From: an uncultured Bacteroides sp. | GTDB taxonomy: Bacteria > Bacteroidota > Bacteroidia > Bacteroidales > Bacteroidaceae | Assembly: GCA_900551445.1 (NCBI GenBank) | Contig: URWA01000012.1 | Coordinates: forward strand, 21,287-85,286 | Direction: 5' to 3' | DNA: 64,000 nucleotides | Part shown: one piece after another, positions 1 through 7,728 of the stretch | Position numbering within the stretch: the first letter of the stretch is position 1 | How the letters are laid out: every line of letters begins with the position of its first letter | Made by a program: the position numbers and the translations under genes | Notes under the pieces: generated by a model | What the model was told of the DNA's origin: nothing | The model's database searches: none | What the model saw: the letters and a program-made list of their open reading frames with translations, nothing else

Positions 1-21
1 TTTTTGAATGATTAATACCAT

Positions 22-915
22 TTATCGATTGTTTCTTTGCAACTCGTCGATGACTTTCAGCAAATATTGGCCGTATTGGTTTTTCAGCATGGGCTGGGCC
101 AGTTCTCTCATCTTTTCAGGGGTAATCCAGCCTTGTCGCAGGGCAATGCCTTCCAGACAAGCCACTTTCAGTCCTTGTCGTTTTTCAATGACCTCGATGT
201 AGGTGGATGCCTCTGCCAGCGAGTCGTGTGTGCCGGTGTCCAGCCAGGCGAATCCTCTTCCCAAAGTCTGAACCTTCAGCTCTCCGTCGGCCAGGAAACG
301 CTGGTTTACCGAAGTGATTTCCAGTTCACCGCGGGCAGAAGGTTTGATTTGTTTGGCCACTTCCACCACCTTGTTCGGATAGAAATAAAGGCCGGTCACG
401 GCATAGTTGGATTTGGGGTGCTGAGGCTTTTCTTCGATGGACAGGCAATTTCCTTCCTTGTCGAACTCGGCTACTCCGTAACGTTCCGGGTCGTTCACCC
501 AATAACCGAAAACGGTGGCTTTTCCTTCTTCTTCGGCCATGCGGACTGCTTCTTTCAGCATCACCGTGAAGCTGTTTCCATGGAAAATATTATCGCCCAG
601 GACCAGGCAGACCGCATCGTTTCCGATGAATTTTTCTCCAATCAGGAATGCCTGTGCCAGTCCGTCGGGGGAAGGTTGTTCTGCATATTCAAAATGTACA
701 CCGAAATCACTTCCGTCTCCTAGCAGCCGGCGGAAGCCGGGAAGGTCGTATGGGGTAGAAATAATCAGAATATCACGAATCCCTGCCAGCATCAGCACAG
801 ATATCGGGTAATAGATCATGGGTTTGTCGAAAACTGGAAGAAGTTGTTTTGAAACTCCTTTTGTAATGGGATATAGGCGTGTGCCCGACCCTCCTGCAAG
901 AACAATACCTTTCAT
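22..915 (-). CDS. rfbA: glucose-1-phosphate thymidylyltransferase RmlA/RfbA
   Basis: Cytoplasmic enzyme that joins dTTP and glucose-1-phosphate to make dTDP-glucose, the first step of dTDP-L-rhamnose synthesis for surface polysaccharide. At 297 aa it has the family's usual length. Seen in the sequence: the N-terminal nucleotide-binding signature LAGGSGTRLYPIT (residues 6-18), then KQLLPVFDKPMIYYP (about 24-38) and the VLGDNIFHG segment near residue 105. The ATG at 913-915 is directly followed by this conserved N-terminus, so the start is secure. The gene runs off towards the left edge, where the rest of an rml cluster would be expected, but only 21 bases lie beyond its stop. Its upstream neighbour is a divergent tRNA cluster. 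The family call is firm. Confidence 0.96.
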   Translation of the reverse strand: MKGIVLAGGSGTRLYPITKGVSKQLLPVFDKPMIYYPISVLMLAGIRDILIISTPYDLPGFRRLLGDGSDFGVHFEYAEQPSPDGLAQAFLIGEKFIGNDAVCLVLGDNIFHGNSFTVMLKEAVRMAEEEGKATVFGYWVNDPERYGVAEFDKEGNCLSIEEKPQHPKSNYAVTGLYFYPNKVVEVAKQIKPSARGELEITSVNQRFLADGELKVQTLGRGFAWLDTGTHDSLAEASTYIEVIEKRQGLKVACLEGIALRQGWITPEKMRELAQPMLKNQYGQYLLKVIDELQRNNR

Positions 916-942
916 GGTTGAATGATTTTAATTAGTTTGCTG

Positions 943-973
943 CAAAGAAAAAAGTTTTTTGTGAGAACTCAAA
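943..973 (-). promoter_or_regulatory. possible promoter of rfbA
   Basis: On the minus strand, CTTTG (-33-like, ending at 970) and TTTCTTTG (-7-like, 950 down to 943) are separated by 19 nt. This fits Bacteroidetes spacing. The -7 box deviates from TAxxTTTG at one of its two conserved leading bases. Confidence 0.35.
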
Positions 974-1054
974 GTTTCTGCCTATTATCATTAAGGTGGA
1001 AAGGGTATATTGGATGCTTTTTGTAAAGAAAAATACAAATTCCTTTCTTCAGGT

Positions 1055-1085
1055 ATTGTAAGTTTCAAAAATAGTTGTACCTTTG
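1055..1085 (+). promoter_or_regulatory. promoter of the tRNA cluster
   Basis: ATTG (1055-1058), a 19-nt spacer and a perfect Bacteroidetes -7 box TACCTTTG (1078-1085). The box ends 37 nt before the first tRNA-Cys, a normal distance for a tRNA operon leader. Confidence 0.6.
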
Positions 1086-1122
1086 CAACGCATTTGAGAA
1101 AAACAAGTGCGGCGAACATTCT

Positions 1123-1194
1123 GGTTCCTTGGATGAGTGGCTTAGTCAGCGGTCTGCAAAACCGTGTACGGCGGTTCGAATCCGCCAGGAACCT
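1123..1194 (+). tRNA. tRNA-Cys (GCA), copy 1
   Basis: 72-nt cloverleaf. The acceptor arm GGTTCCT pairs with AGGAACC, the anticodon loop CTGCAAA reads GCA (Cys), and the T-arm is GGCGGTTCGAATCCGCC. It differs from copy 2 by a single base (GTGTACGG here, GTGCACGG there) just after the anticodon stem. It forms one transcription unit with the next two tRNAs. Confidence 0.95.
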
Positions 1195-1217
1195 CGCAAT
1201 TAGAAAGAGAGAACATC

Positions 1218-1289
1218 GGTTCCTTGGATGAGTGGCTTAGTCAGCGGTCTGCAAAACCGTGCACGGCGGTTCGAATCCGCCAGGAACCT
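1218..1289 (+). tRNA. tRNA-Cys (GCA), copy 2
   Basis: Tandem copy of the preceding tRNA-Cys with the same acceptor, anticodon (GCA) and T-arm. The two copies are separated by 23 nt of unrelated spacer. The near identity indicates a recent local duplication. Confidence 0.95.
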
Positions 1290-1303
1290 CCAGACAACAA
1301 GAT

Positions 1304-1376
1304 GCACTCTTAGCTCAGTTGGTAGAGCAACTGACTCTTAATCAGTGGGTCCAGGGTTCGAATCCCTGAGGGTGTA
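1304..1376 (+). tRNA. tRNA-Lys (CTT)
   Basis: 73-nt cloverleaf. The D-arm region is TAGCTCAGTTGGTAGAGCA, the anticodon loop CTCTTAA reads CTT (Lys), and the T-arm is CAGGGTTCGAATCCCTG. The acceptor arm GCACTCT pairs with AGGGTGT, including G-U pairs. It is followed six bases later by a terminator. Confidence 0.94.
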
Positions 1377-1382
1377 CAGCAG

Positions 1383-1415
1383 ATGGTTTCAGGTTTTTCC
1401 TGAAACCATTTTTTT
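1383..1415 (+). terminator. intrinsic terminator of the tRNA cluster
   Basis: Perfect 11-bp stem (ATGGTTTCAGG / CCTGAAACCAT) with a TTTTT loop, directly followed by a T tract. Confidence 0.9.
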
Positions 1416-1459
1416 ATTTCCAATTTTCCCTTAATCTGTTTTTAAACATAAGACATTCT

Positions 1460-1490
1460 TTTGTGGTCTTGCATAAAATCTTTTCCTTTG
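1460..1490 (+). promoter_or_regulatory. probable promoter of the GntR regulator gene
   Basis: TTTG (1460-1463), 19 nt and TTCCTTTG (1483-1490), a near match to TAxxTTTG, 34 nt before the ATG at 1525. Confidence 0.45.
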
Positions 1491-1524
1491 TATCAGCATA
1501 GTTCAGCACAGATAATGCATTGAT

Positions 1525-2511
1525 ATGGATAAGAATATACAATTTGGGCAACAGTCTACTAAGGTCAAGCAACTGTCGGATTTAATCGAACAGGATATCT
1601 TGATGGGAAAGTATCGGACGGATACCAGTTTGCCCTCTATCAATGTGTTGAGCAGAACCTATCATGTGTCACGTGATACGGTATTTAAAGCTTTTGCCGA
1701 CTTGCGTGAAAGGCGTTTGATTGATTCTACCCCCGGAAAAGGATATTACGTCATTAACCGGCAAGAAAAGATTTTTCTGTTGCTGGACGAATATTCTCCT
1801 TTTAAAAATACCTTATATAATAGTTTTGTCAAGAAACTTTCTACCTCGTATAAGGTAGATCTTTGGTTTCATCAGTATAATGAACATATATTCGATACCA
1901 TCTTGCGAGAAGCAATCGGGAGATACAATTATTATGTGGTCATGAATTTTGACAATGAAAGATTTTCTCCTTTGTTTGATAAGATTCCCACTTCCAGACT
2001 TTTATTGCTTGATTTCGGTAAGTTTGAGAAAGGGAACCATTCTTACATCTGCCAGAATTTCGATGAGGCGTTTTATAAAGCGTTGTCAGAATTGTCCGTA
2101 CGTTTGAAGCGTTATCATAAAATTGTGTTCCAGCTTCCTCCGGAGTCTAAGCATCCCCATTCTTCCATACAAAGCTTTGAGGCTTATTGCCATGACAATC
2201 ATTTTCTGGCAGAAGTAGTGCATGATGAAGAGATTCAGGAGATAGAGAAAGGTGTCGTGTATGTGGTTATCCGGCAAACAGATGTGGTGAACGTTATCAA
2301 GCGGAGCAGGGAGAGAGGATTGAAATGTGGAGTTGATTTTGGCTTGATTGCTTATAATGATACACCTGCCTATGAGGTGATAGACGAAGGAATTACGGCA
2401 CTTAGTATCAATTGGGAAGAAATGGGGCAGAAAGCGGCTCAATTTATTTTGACAGGTGAAGGCATACAGGAATTTCTTCCTACGGAAGTGCGTCTGCGTC
2501 ATTCGGTGTGA
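1525..2511 (+). CDS. fucR: GntR-family regulator with sugar-binding domain (FucR-like)
   Basis: Transcription factor with an N-terminal GntR winged helix (about residues 12-80; LPSINVLSRTYHVSRDTVFKA is its recognition region, and the PGKGYYV wing follows). A periplasmic-binding-protein-like effector domain (about 85-328) matches LacI-type sensor domains. It lies 63 bp upstream of fucI on the same strand, the arrangement known for FucR in Bacteroides thetaiotaomicron, where it represses fucose genes until L-fucose is sensed. That role here is inferred from context and domain architecture. The ATG at 1525 gives a complete DNA-binding domain. I could not pick out a convincing operator by eye. 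Confidence 0.85.
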   Translation: MDKNIQFGQQSTKVKQLSDLIEQDILMGKYRTDTSLPSINVLSRTYHVSRDTVFKAFADLRERRLIDSTPGKGYYVINRQEKIFLLLDEYSPFKNTLYNSFVKKLSTSYKVDLWFHQYNEHIFDTILREAIGRYNYYVVMNFDNERFSPLFDKIPTSRLLLLDFGKFEKGNHSYICQNFDEAFYKALSELSVRLKRYHKIVFQLPPESKHPHSSIQSFEAYCHDNHFLAEVVHDEEIQEIEKGVVYVVIRQTDVVNVIKRSRERGLKCGVDFGLIAYNDTPAYEVIDEGITALSINWEEMGQKAAQFILTGEGIQEFLPTEVRLRHSV

Positions 2512-2552
2512 TCGGAAGAGATAAATAAAAGAGACAGATATAAATAGAAGTT

Positions 2553-2560
2553 TAACTTTG
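2553..2560 (+). promoter_or_regulatory. -7 box of the fucI promoter
   Basis: TAACTTTG, a perfect TAxxTTTG match, lies 14 nt before the fucI ATG, so the leader would be very short. No clear TTTG -33 box precedes it. Confidence 0.5.
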
Positions 2561-2574
2561 TAAAAATCTAAACA

Positions 2575-4347
2575 ATGAAAAATTACCCTAAGATTGGGAT
2601 TCGTCCCACCATCGACGGACGTCAGGGCGGCGTTCGTGAAAGCCTTGAAGAAAAGACTATGAATCTGGCTAAAGCCGTAGCCGAATTGATTTCTTCCAAT
2701 CTGAAAAACGGTGATGGAAGTCCTGTGGAATGTGTGATTGCCGATTCTACTATCGGACGTGTGGCTGAAAGTGCAGCTTGTGCCGAGAAGTTTGAACGGG
2801 AAGGCGTAGGAGCTACCATCACGGTTACTTCTTGCTGGTGTTACGGGGCTGAAACAATGGACATGAATCCTTACTACCCGAAGGCTGTGTGGGGATTCAA
2901 CGGTACGGAAAGACCGGGAGCGGTGTATTTGGCTGCAGTGTTGGCCGGCCATGCACAGAAAGGACTGCCGGCATTTGGCATTTACGGACATGATGTACAG
3001 GATATTGAGGACAATACCATTCCGGCCGATGTGGCTGAGAAGATTCTGCGTTTTGCCCGTGCGGCTCAGGCAGTAGCGACCATGAGAGGCAAATCTTATC
3101 TGTCTATGGGTAGCGTATCCATGGGTATTGCCGGTTCGATTGTCAATCCGGATTTCTTCCAGGAATATTTGGGTATGCGTTGTGAATCTGTAGATCTGAC
3201 CGAGATCATCCGCCGTATGACTGAAGGCATTTACGATAAGGAAGAATATGCCAAGGCGATGGCGTGGACCGAAAAGTATTGCAAAAAGAATGAAGGAAAG
3301 GATTTCAACGTGGAAGCAAAGGTCAAGACGCGTGCCGAAAAAGATGCCGACTGGGAATTTATCGTGAAGATGACCATCATCATGCGCGATTTGATGACTG
3401 GAAATCCGAAACTCAAGGAGCTGGGATTCAAGGAAGAGGCACTGGGACACAATGCCATTGCGGCAGGTTTCCAGGGACAGCGTCAGTGGACTGATTTTTA
3501 TCCCAATGGGGATTTTTCAGAGGCGCTGTTGAATACGTCATTTGACTGGAATGGTATCCGTGAGGCTTATGTGGTAGCGACTGAAAATGATGCCTGCAAT
3601 GGAGTGGCCATGCTTTTCGGCCATTTATTGACCAACCGTGCACAAATTTTCTCTGATGTGCGTACCTACTGGAGTCCGGAAGCTGTGAAACGTGTGACTG
3701 GAAAAGAACTGACCGGACTGGCACAGAATGGTATTATTCATTTGATTAATTCCGGAGCTACCACGTTGGATGGTACAGGACAGCAGACCGATGCCAATGG
3801 CCATCCGGCAATGAAGCCGTCTTGGGAAATTACGGAAGGCGAAGTGGAAAAATGCCTGGAGGCAACCACTTGGTATCCGGCCAACAGAGACTATTTCCGT
3901 GGCGGTGGTTTTTCTTCCAATTTCTTGTCGAAGGGAGGCATGCCTGTCACCATGAGCCGCTTGAACCTGATTAAAGGGCTGGGTCCGGTTCTTCAGATCG
4001 CAGAAGGATGGACGGTGGAAATTGATCCGGAAATCCACAAGCTGTTGGATGAACGCACCGACCGTACATGGCCGACTACTTGGTTCGTACCTCGTCTGTG
4101 CGACAAACCGGCCTTCAAGGATGTCTACTCCGTAATGAACAATTGGGGAGCAAACCATGGAGCCATCAGCTACGGACACATCGGTCAGGATTTGATTACC
4201 CTTGCTTCTATTCTGCGTATTCCGGTTTGCATGCACAATGTGGAAGACGACAAGATTTTCCGTCCGGCCGCATGGAATGCATTTGGCATGGATAAAGAAG
4301 GAGCTGATTACCGGGCATGTCAGAATTACGGTCCTATTTATAAATAA
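2575..4347 (+). CDS. fucI: L-fucose isomerase FucI
   Basis: Cytoplasmic Mn-dependent ketol isomerase converting L-fucose to L-fuculose; the family also accepts D-arabinose. At 590 aa it matches the family length (E. coli FucI 591 aa) and appears complete. Family landmarks include the N-terminal PKIGIRPTIDGRQGGVRESLE segment, the central VATENDACNG metal/active-site region (about residue 337) and DVRTYWSPEAV (about 361). It is preceded by its probable regulator and followed by the permease gene. In many Bacteroides fuc loci fuculokinase and aldolase genes lie between isomerase and permease; here they do not. Confidence 0.96.
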   Translation: MKNYPKIGIRPTIDGRQGGVRESLEEKTMNLAKAVAELISSNLKNGDGSPVECVIADSTIGRVAESAACAEKFEREGVGATITVTSCWCYGAETMDMNPYYPKAVWGFNGTERPGAVYLAAVLAGHAQKGLPAFGIYGHDVQDIEDNTIPADVAEKILRFARAAQAVATMRGKSYLSMGSVSMGIAGSIVNPDFFQEYLGMRCESVDLTEIIRRMTEGIYDKEEYAKAMAWTEKYCKKNEGKDFNVEAKVKTRAEKDADWEFIVKMTIIMRDLMTGNPKLKELGFKEEALGHNAIAAGFQGQRQWTDFYPNGDFSEALLNTSFDWNGIREAYVVATENDACNGVAMLFGHLLTNRAQIFSDVRTYWSPEAVKRVTGKELTGLAQNGIIHLINSGATTLDGTGQQTDANGHPAMKPSWEITEGEVEKCLEATTWYPANRDYFRGGGFSSNFLSKGGMPVTMSRLNLIKGLGPVLQIAEGWTVEIDPEIHKLLDERTDRTWPTTWFVPRLCDKPAFKDVYSVMNNWGANHGAISYGHIGQDLITLASILRIPVCMHNVEDDKIFRPAAWNAFGMDKEGADYRACQNYGPIYK

Positions 4348-4360
4348 CTCATTTAATTTT

Positions 4361-4394
4361 GCCGGAACGGATGGGAGAGCCCGTTTGTTCCGGC
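4361..4394 (+). terminator. hairpin between fucI and fucP
   Basis: GCCGGAAC (4361-4368) pairs with GTTCCGGC (4387-4394), and an inner GGG/CCC pair extends the stem. The downstream bases are only moderately T-rich, so this may be a weak terminator, an attenuator or an mRNA-processing/stability hairpin that sets the fucI:fucP ratio. Confidence 0.5.
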
Positions 4395-4536
4395 TTCATT
4401 TCGATTCTTGGTAAGTTGTGATTGCAAGGCATTCCCATCGAAGAAGGGCCGGTTGAGTCCGTTTCCATTCGGAATATCATGCCACAAATCAAGTAACAGA
4501 ATAGAGAATCTACCGCTATTATAAAAACCTGATACA

Positions 4537-5850
4537 ATGAATAATACATCAAATAATCAATCCATATTAAAGAAGGATGGGGTGAATTTTCTGATTCCCT
4601 TTATTCTGATTACCTCTTGTTTCGCCCTGTGGGGCTTTGCCAATGACATTACCAACCCCATGGTCAAGGCCTTTTCCAAGATATTCAGGATGAGCGTGAC
4701 CGACGGAACCTTGGTGCAAGTCGCTTTTTACGGTGGGTACTTTGCCATGGCTTTTCCAGCTGCGATGTTTATTCGCAAATATTCCTATAAGGCAGGAGTC
4801 ATGTTGGGCCTGGGACTGTATGCCCTGGGTGCCCTGTCTTTTTTCCCAGCCAAGTTAACCGGAAACTATTATCCTTTTTTGCTGGCCTATTTCATCATGA
4901 CGTGCGGATTGTCCTTTCTGGAAACCAGCTGTAATCCTTACATTCTGTCGATGGGAACAGAAGAGACGGCTACCCGCCGCTTGAATCTGGCACAGGCATT
5001 CAATCCCATAGGTTCCTTGATGGGAATGTTTGTCGCCATGAATTTCATTCAGAACCAGCTGCATCCAATGGATACTGCCGAACGTGCCCAGCTCAGCCAG
5101 GCGGAATTTGAGGCCGTCCGCGATTCGGACCTGAGCATCCTTATTACTCCTTATTTGGTCATCGGTGTGGTGATATTGGTTATGTTGCTGGTCATTCGAC
5201 TGACAAAGATGCCTAAAAACGCCGACCAGTCTCATTCCATCAACTTCATTCCTACTTTGAAGCGTTTGTATGCCGTGAAGAGGTATCGTTACGGGGTAGT
5301 GGCGCAGTTCTTTTATGTCGGGGCACAGATTATGTGCTGGACCTTCATCATTCAGTATGGCACCCGTTTGTTTATGTCGCAAGGCATGGAAGAACAGGCG
5401 GCCGAAGTGTTGTCACAGAAATACAACATTGTAGCCATGGTCATCTTCTGTATCAGCCGGTTTGTTTGTACCCTGATGTTGAAGTATGTCAATCCGGGAC
5501 AGTTGCTGAAGGTGCTTGCCATCGCGGCTTCCTTGTGTGTGCTCGGTGTGATATTCCTGCAGAACATTTATGGCATGTATTGTCTGGTGGGAGTTTCTGC
5601 CTGTATGTCGCTGATGTTTCCCACTATCTATGGCATTGCACTGAAAGGAATGGGCGACGATGCGAAATTCGGTGCCGCAGGATTGATTATGGCCATTCTC
5701 GGTGGCTCGGTGCTGCCTCCCTTGCAGGCTTCTTTGATAGATTGCAAGACCTTGTTGGGCATGCCGGCTGTAAATGTGTCGTTCGTACTTCCGCTGGTTT
5801 GTTTTCTGGTCATTATTGTCTATGGCCACCGGATGCGCCGGGAAAAATAA
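4537..5850 (+). CDS. fucP: L-fucose:H+ symporter FucP (MFS)
   Basis: Inner-membrane major facilitator protein, 437 aa with about 12 hydrophobic segments, importing L-fucose with protons. Seen: the FucP-type N-terminus FILITSCFALWGFANDITNPMV (residues about 22-43), GLSFLETSCNPYILSMG (about 126-142), where FucP carries coupling residues, and RLNLAQAFNPIGS. It belongs to the FHS/glucose-galactose transporter group. It sits 189 bp after fucI on the same strand, so it probably shares the fuc transcript. Other sugars of this group (galactose, glucose) cannot be excluded by sequence alone, but fucI next door makes fucose the best call. Confidence 0.92.
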   Translation: MNNTSNNQSILKKDGVNFLIPFILITSCFALWGFANDITNPMVKAFSKIFRMSVTDGTLVQVAFYGGYFAMAFPAAMFIRKYSYKAGVMLGLGLYALGALSFFPAKLTGNYYPFLLAYFIMTCGLSFLETSCNPYILSMGTEETATRRLNLAQAFNPIGSLMGMFVAMNFIQNQLHPMDTAERAQLSQAEFEAVRDSDLSILITPYLVIGVVILVMLLVIRLTKMPKNADQSHSINFIPTLKRLYAVKRYRYGVVAQFFYVGAQIMCWTFIIQYGTRLFMSQGMEEQAAEVLSQKYNIVAMVIFCISRFVCTLMLKYVNPGQLLKVLAIAASLCVLGVIFLQNIYGMYCLVGVSACMSLMFPTIYGIALKGMGDDAKFGAAGLIMAILGGSVLPPLQASLIDCKTLLGMPAVNVSFVLPLVCFLVIIVYGHRMRREK

Positions 5851-5860
5851 GAAGACAGGC

Positions 5861-5900
5861 AAACCCGTTTCTCAGATTTTATGGGGAAACGGGTTTGTTA
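5861..5900 (+). terminator. terminator after fucP
   Basis: AAACCCGTTTC (5861-5871) pairs with GAAACGGGTTT (5886-5896) around a 14-nt loop. The following bases are GTTATGTTT, a weak T tract. Confidence 0.7.
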
Positions 5901-5913
5901 TGTTTACAATTTT

Positions 5914-5944
5914 GTTGCAAAGTTCAATTTAGTTCTTATCTTTG
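5914..5944 (+). promoter_or_regulatory. promoter of the ResB/CcsA/peroxidase genes
   Basis: TTG (5914-5916), 20 nt and the perfect -7 box TATCTTTG (5937-5944), 25 nt before the ATG of the ResB-like gene. Confidence 0.6.
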
Positions 5945-5969
5945 CAGATATTTCACCAACTTATGATGA

Positions 5970-6857
5970 ATGAACTTAAAGACTGACTTACTATTCATTG
6001 TATTGTTACTGCTTTCCATAGTGGTGCAGTACGTTTTTGGCAATTTTCCGTTTGCCTTTTTCGCTTTTCCGTTGGATGTCCTTCTGGCCTTGCTTTGGAT
6101 AGGAGGGATGGGGTATGCATATAAAGAAAAGCGGTCATCTCAATTCGTTCGATTGTGCTTGTCTCCACAATGTACTTACTGGACACTGGGTTGGTTTCTG
6201 GCCGGTTGTCTGGTAATCGGGTTGTTTCCTCAGCTTTCCGCACAGGAAGCTGCAGAGAGAGTGGGTTTCTTCTCCCGTCTGGGATGCTACAATTTCATGT
6301 CCTCCTGGATTTTTGTGACGGGCTTGTTCGGATTGCTCACCCATCTGGGAATGATTACCCTGAAAAGGGGATTCCTGCCGGGACGTAACCGATGGCGTTT
6401 TGTGCTCAACCATGCAGGGTTGTGGCTGGCTCTTTTTGCGGGATTCATTGGCAGTGCAGAGGAACAGACGCTGCGTATTCCGGTATTTTATGATTCTACT
6501 AACAATGAGGCTTTTACGGAACAAGGTGCCAAGGTCTATTTACCGAAATCATTACAGTTGACCGATTTTGTTGTAGAGTATTATCCTAATGGAACTCCAC
6601 GCCATTTTTTTGCTGAGGTTTCGATAGACGGAAAACCGGCTCACCTGGAAGTGAACCATCCTTACGCGGCAAACTGGGCAGAAGATTATTACCTGACTTC
6701 CTATGATATGCAGTCGCCGCAACCGCAGTTCTGTGTGGTTCAGATTGTACGTGAACCCTTGAAAGGCCTCATGTGGTTGGGCATTGTGATGATGCTGTGT
6801 GGAAGTTGCCTGCTGTTCTTGTCAGGACCTGGCAGGCGAAGAATGGCTTCATACTGA
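5970..6857 (+). CDS. ResB-like cytochrome c biogenesis protein
   Basis: 295-aa inner-membrane protein with hydrophobic segments near residues 7-25, 32-50, 73-90, 112-130, 148-165 and 268-287, and a periplasmic region between the last two. This is the architecture of short Bacteroidetes ResB-like proteins of system II cytochrome c maturation, which work with CcsA in haem delivery. The gene immediately precedes a CcsA-like gene (42 bp gap) and then a multihaem peroxidase, so the three probably supply and use covalently bound haem together. The sequence is divergent, so the assignment rests partly on the neighbouring gene. Confidence 0.75.
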   Translation: MNLKTDLLFIVLLLLSIVVQYVFGNFPFAFFAFPLDVLLALLWIGGMGYAYKEKRSSQFVRLCLSPQCTYWTLGWFLAGCLVIGLFPQLSAQEAAERVGFFSRLGCYNFMSSWIFVTGLFGLLTHLGMITLKRGFLPGRNRWRFVLNHAGLWLALFAGFIGSAEEQTLRIPVFYDSTNNEAFTEQGAKVYLPKSLQLTDFVVEYYPNGTPRHFFAEVSIDGKPAHLEVNHPYAANWAEDYYLTSYDMQSPQPQFCVVQIVREPLKGLMWLGIVMMLCGSCLLFLSGPGRRRMASY

Positions 6858-6899
6858 GAGATTTTGAAGATTAGACTTTATAAACTAATACTTTGCTAA

Positions 6900-7682
6900 A
6901 TGATTACGTGGAATAATTTTCATTGGTTTGCCCTTTCGGCTATTGTCTTGTGGAGCAGTGGTGCAGGTGTCGCGTTGTTTTCCTGGGAACGTAACCGGTG
7001 GGCTATCCTGTTGACATTGCTGGGTATCCTGGTTTTTGGGGCGTTTATTGCCGGATTCTGGATATACTTGCAGCGTCCTCCTTTGCGCACTATGGGTGAA
7101 ACCCGGTTGTGGTATTCTTTTTTTATGGGCGTATCCGGACTGTTGACCTATATCCGTTGGAAATATCCTTGGATTTTATCGTTTTCTACAGTGGTGGGAG
7201 CGGTTTTTGCCCTTGTCAATATCTTGAAGCCGGAGATTCACGACCAGTCCCTCATGCCCGCCTTGCAGAGCCCGTGGTTTATTCCCCATGTTACGATTTA
7301 TATGTTTTCCTATTCTGTGCTGGGATGTGCCTTCATCCTGTCGTGTATGGGCCTTTTCAGGCACAGGCCCAATTACCTGGAGGCCGCCGATAAGCTGGTT
7401 TATACCGGGCTGGCCTTTCTGACGGTCGGCATGCTGACAGGGGCCATCTGGGCGAAGGCGGCATGGGGACACTATTGGAGTTGGGACCCGAAAGAAACCT
7501 GGGCAGCCGTGACGTGGACAGGCTATCTGCTGTATGTACATCTGCGTCTGTTCCGCCGGAATGGTTCCCGTACGCTCTACTGGATATTGATTGTTTCCTT
7601 CCTGTCGCTTCAGATGTGCTGGTACGGAGTGAACTACCTTCCGGCTGCCCGGCAGAGTGTGCATCTGTATTCTCGTTCATAG
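6900..7682 (+). CDS. ccsA: CcsA/CcmC-family haem handling protein
   Basis: 260-aa polytopic membrane protein of the cytochrome c assembly family, about eight hydrophobic segments. The diagnostic tryptophan-rich WWD-type motif is visible as WGHYWSWDPKETWAAVTW (about residues 189-206); it binds haem on the periplasmic face. The family also conserves histidines near it, for example PHVTIYMFSYSVLG. It follows the ResB-like gene and precedes the cytochrome c peroxidase gene. Its role is probably to present haem for attachment to CXXCH motifs in exported cytochromes such as that peroxidase. Confidence 0.88.
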   Translation: MITWNNFHWFALSAIVLWSSGAGVALFSWERNRWAILLTLLGILVFGAFIAGFWIYLQRPPLRTMGETRLWYSFFMGVSGLLTYIRWKYPWILSFSTVVGAVFALVNILKPEIHDQSLMPALQSPWFIPHVTIYMFSYSVLGCAFILSCMGLFRHRPNYLEAADKLVYTGLAFLTVGMLTGAIWAKAAWGHYWSWDPKETWAAVTWTGYLLYVHLRLFRRNGSRTLYWILIVSFLSLQMCWYGVNYLPAARQSVHLYSRS

Positions 7683-7728
7683 TCTTATTTTATATATACT
7701 GGTTGTTTAATTTTTAATTCATTCTTTT

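Noticed and set aside
1123..1376. tRNA cluster as an integration site for a mobile element
   Set aside because: No integrase, no duplicated tRNA 3' end at a distance and no composition shift seen. The duplicated tRNA-Cys is a full adjacent copy.
2086..3450. 454-aa minus-strand open frame
   Set aside because: It is antisense to the regulator and fucI genes, has no recognisable domain and is rich in residues typical of shadow frames.
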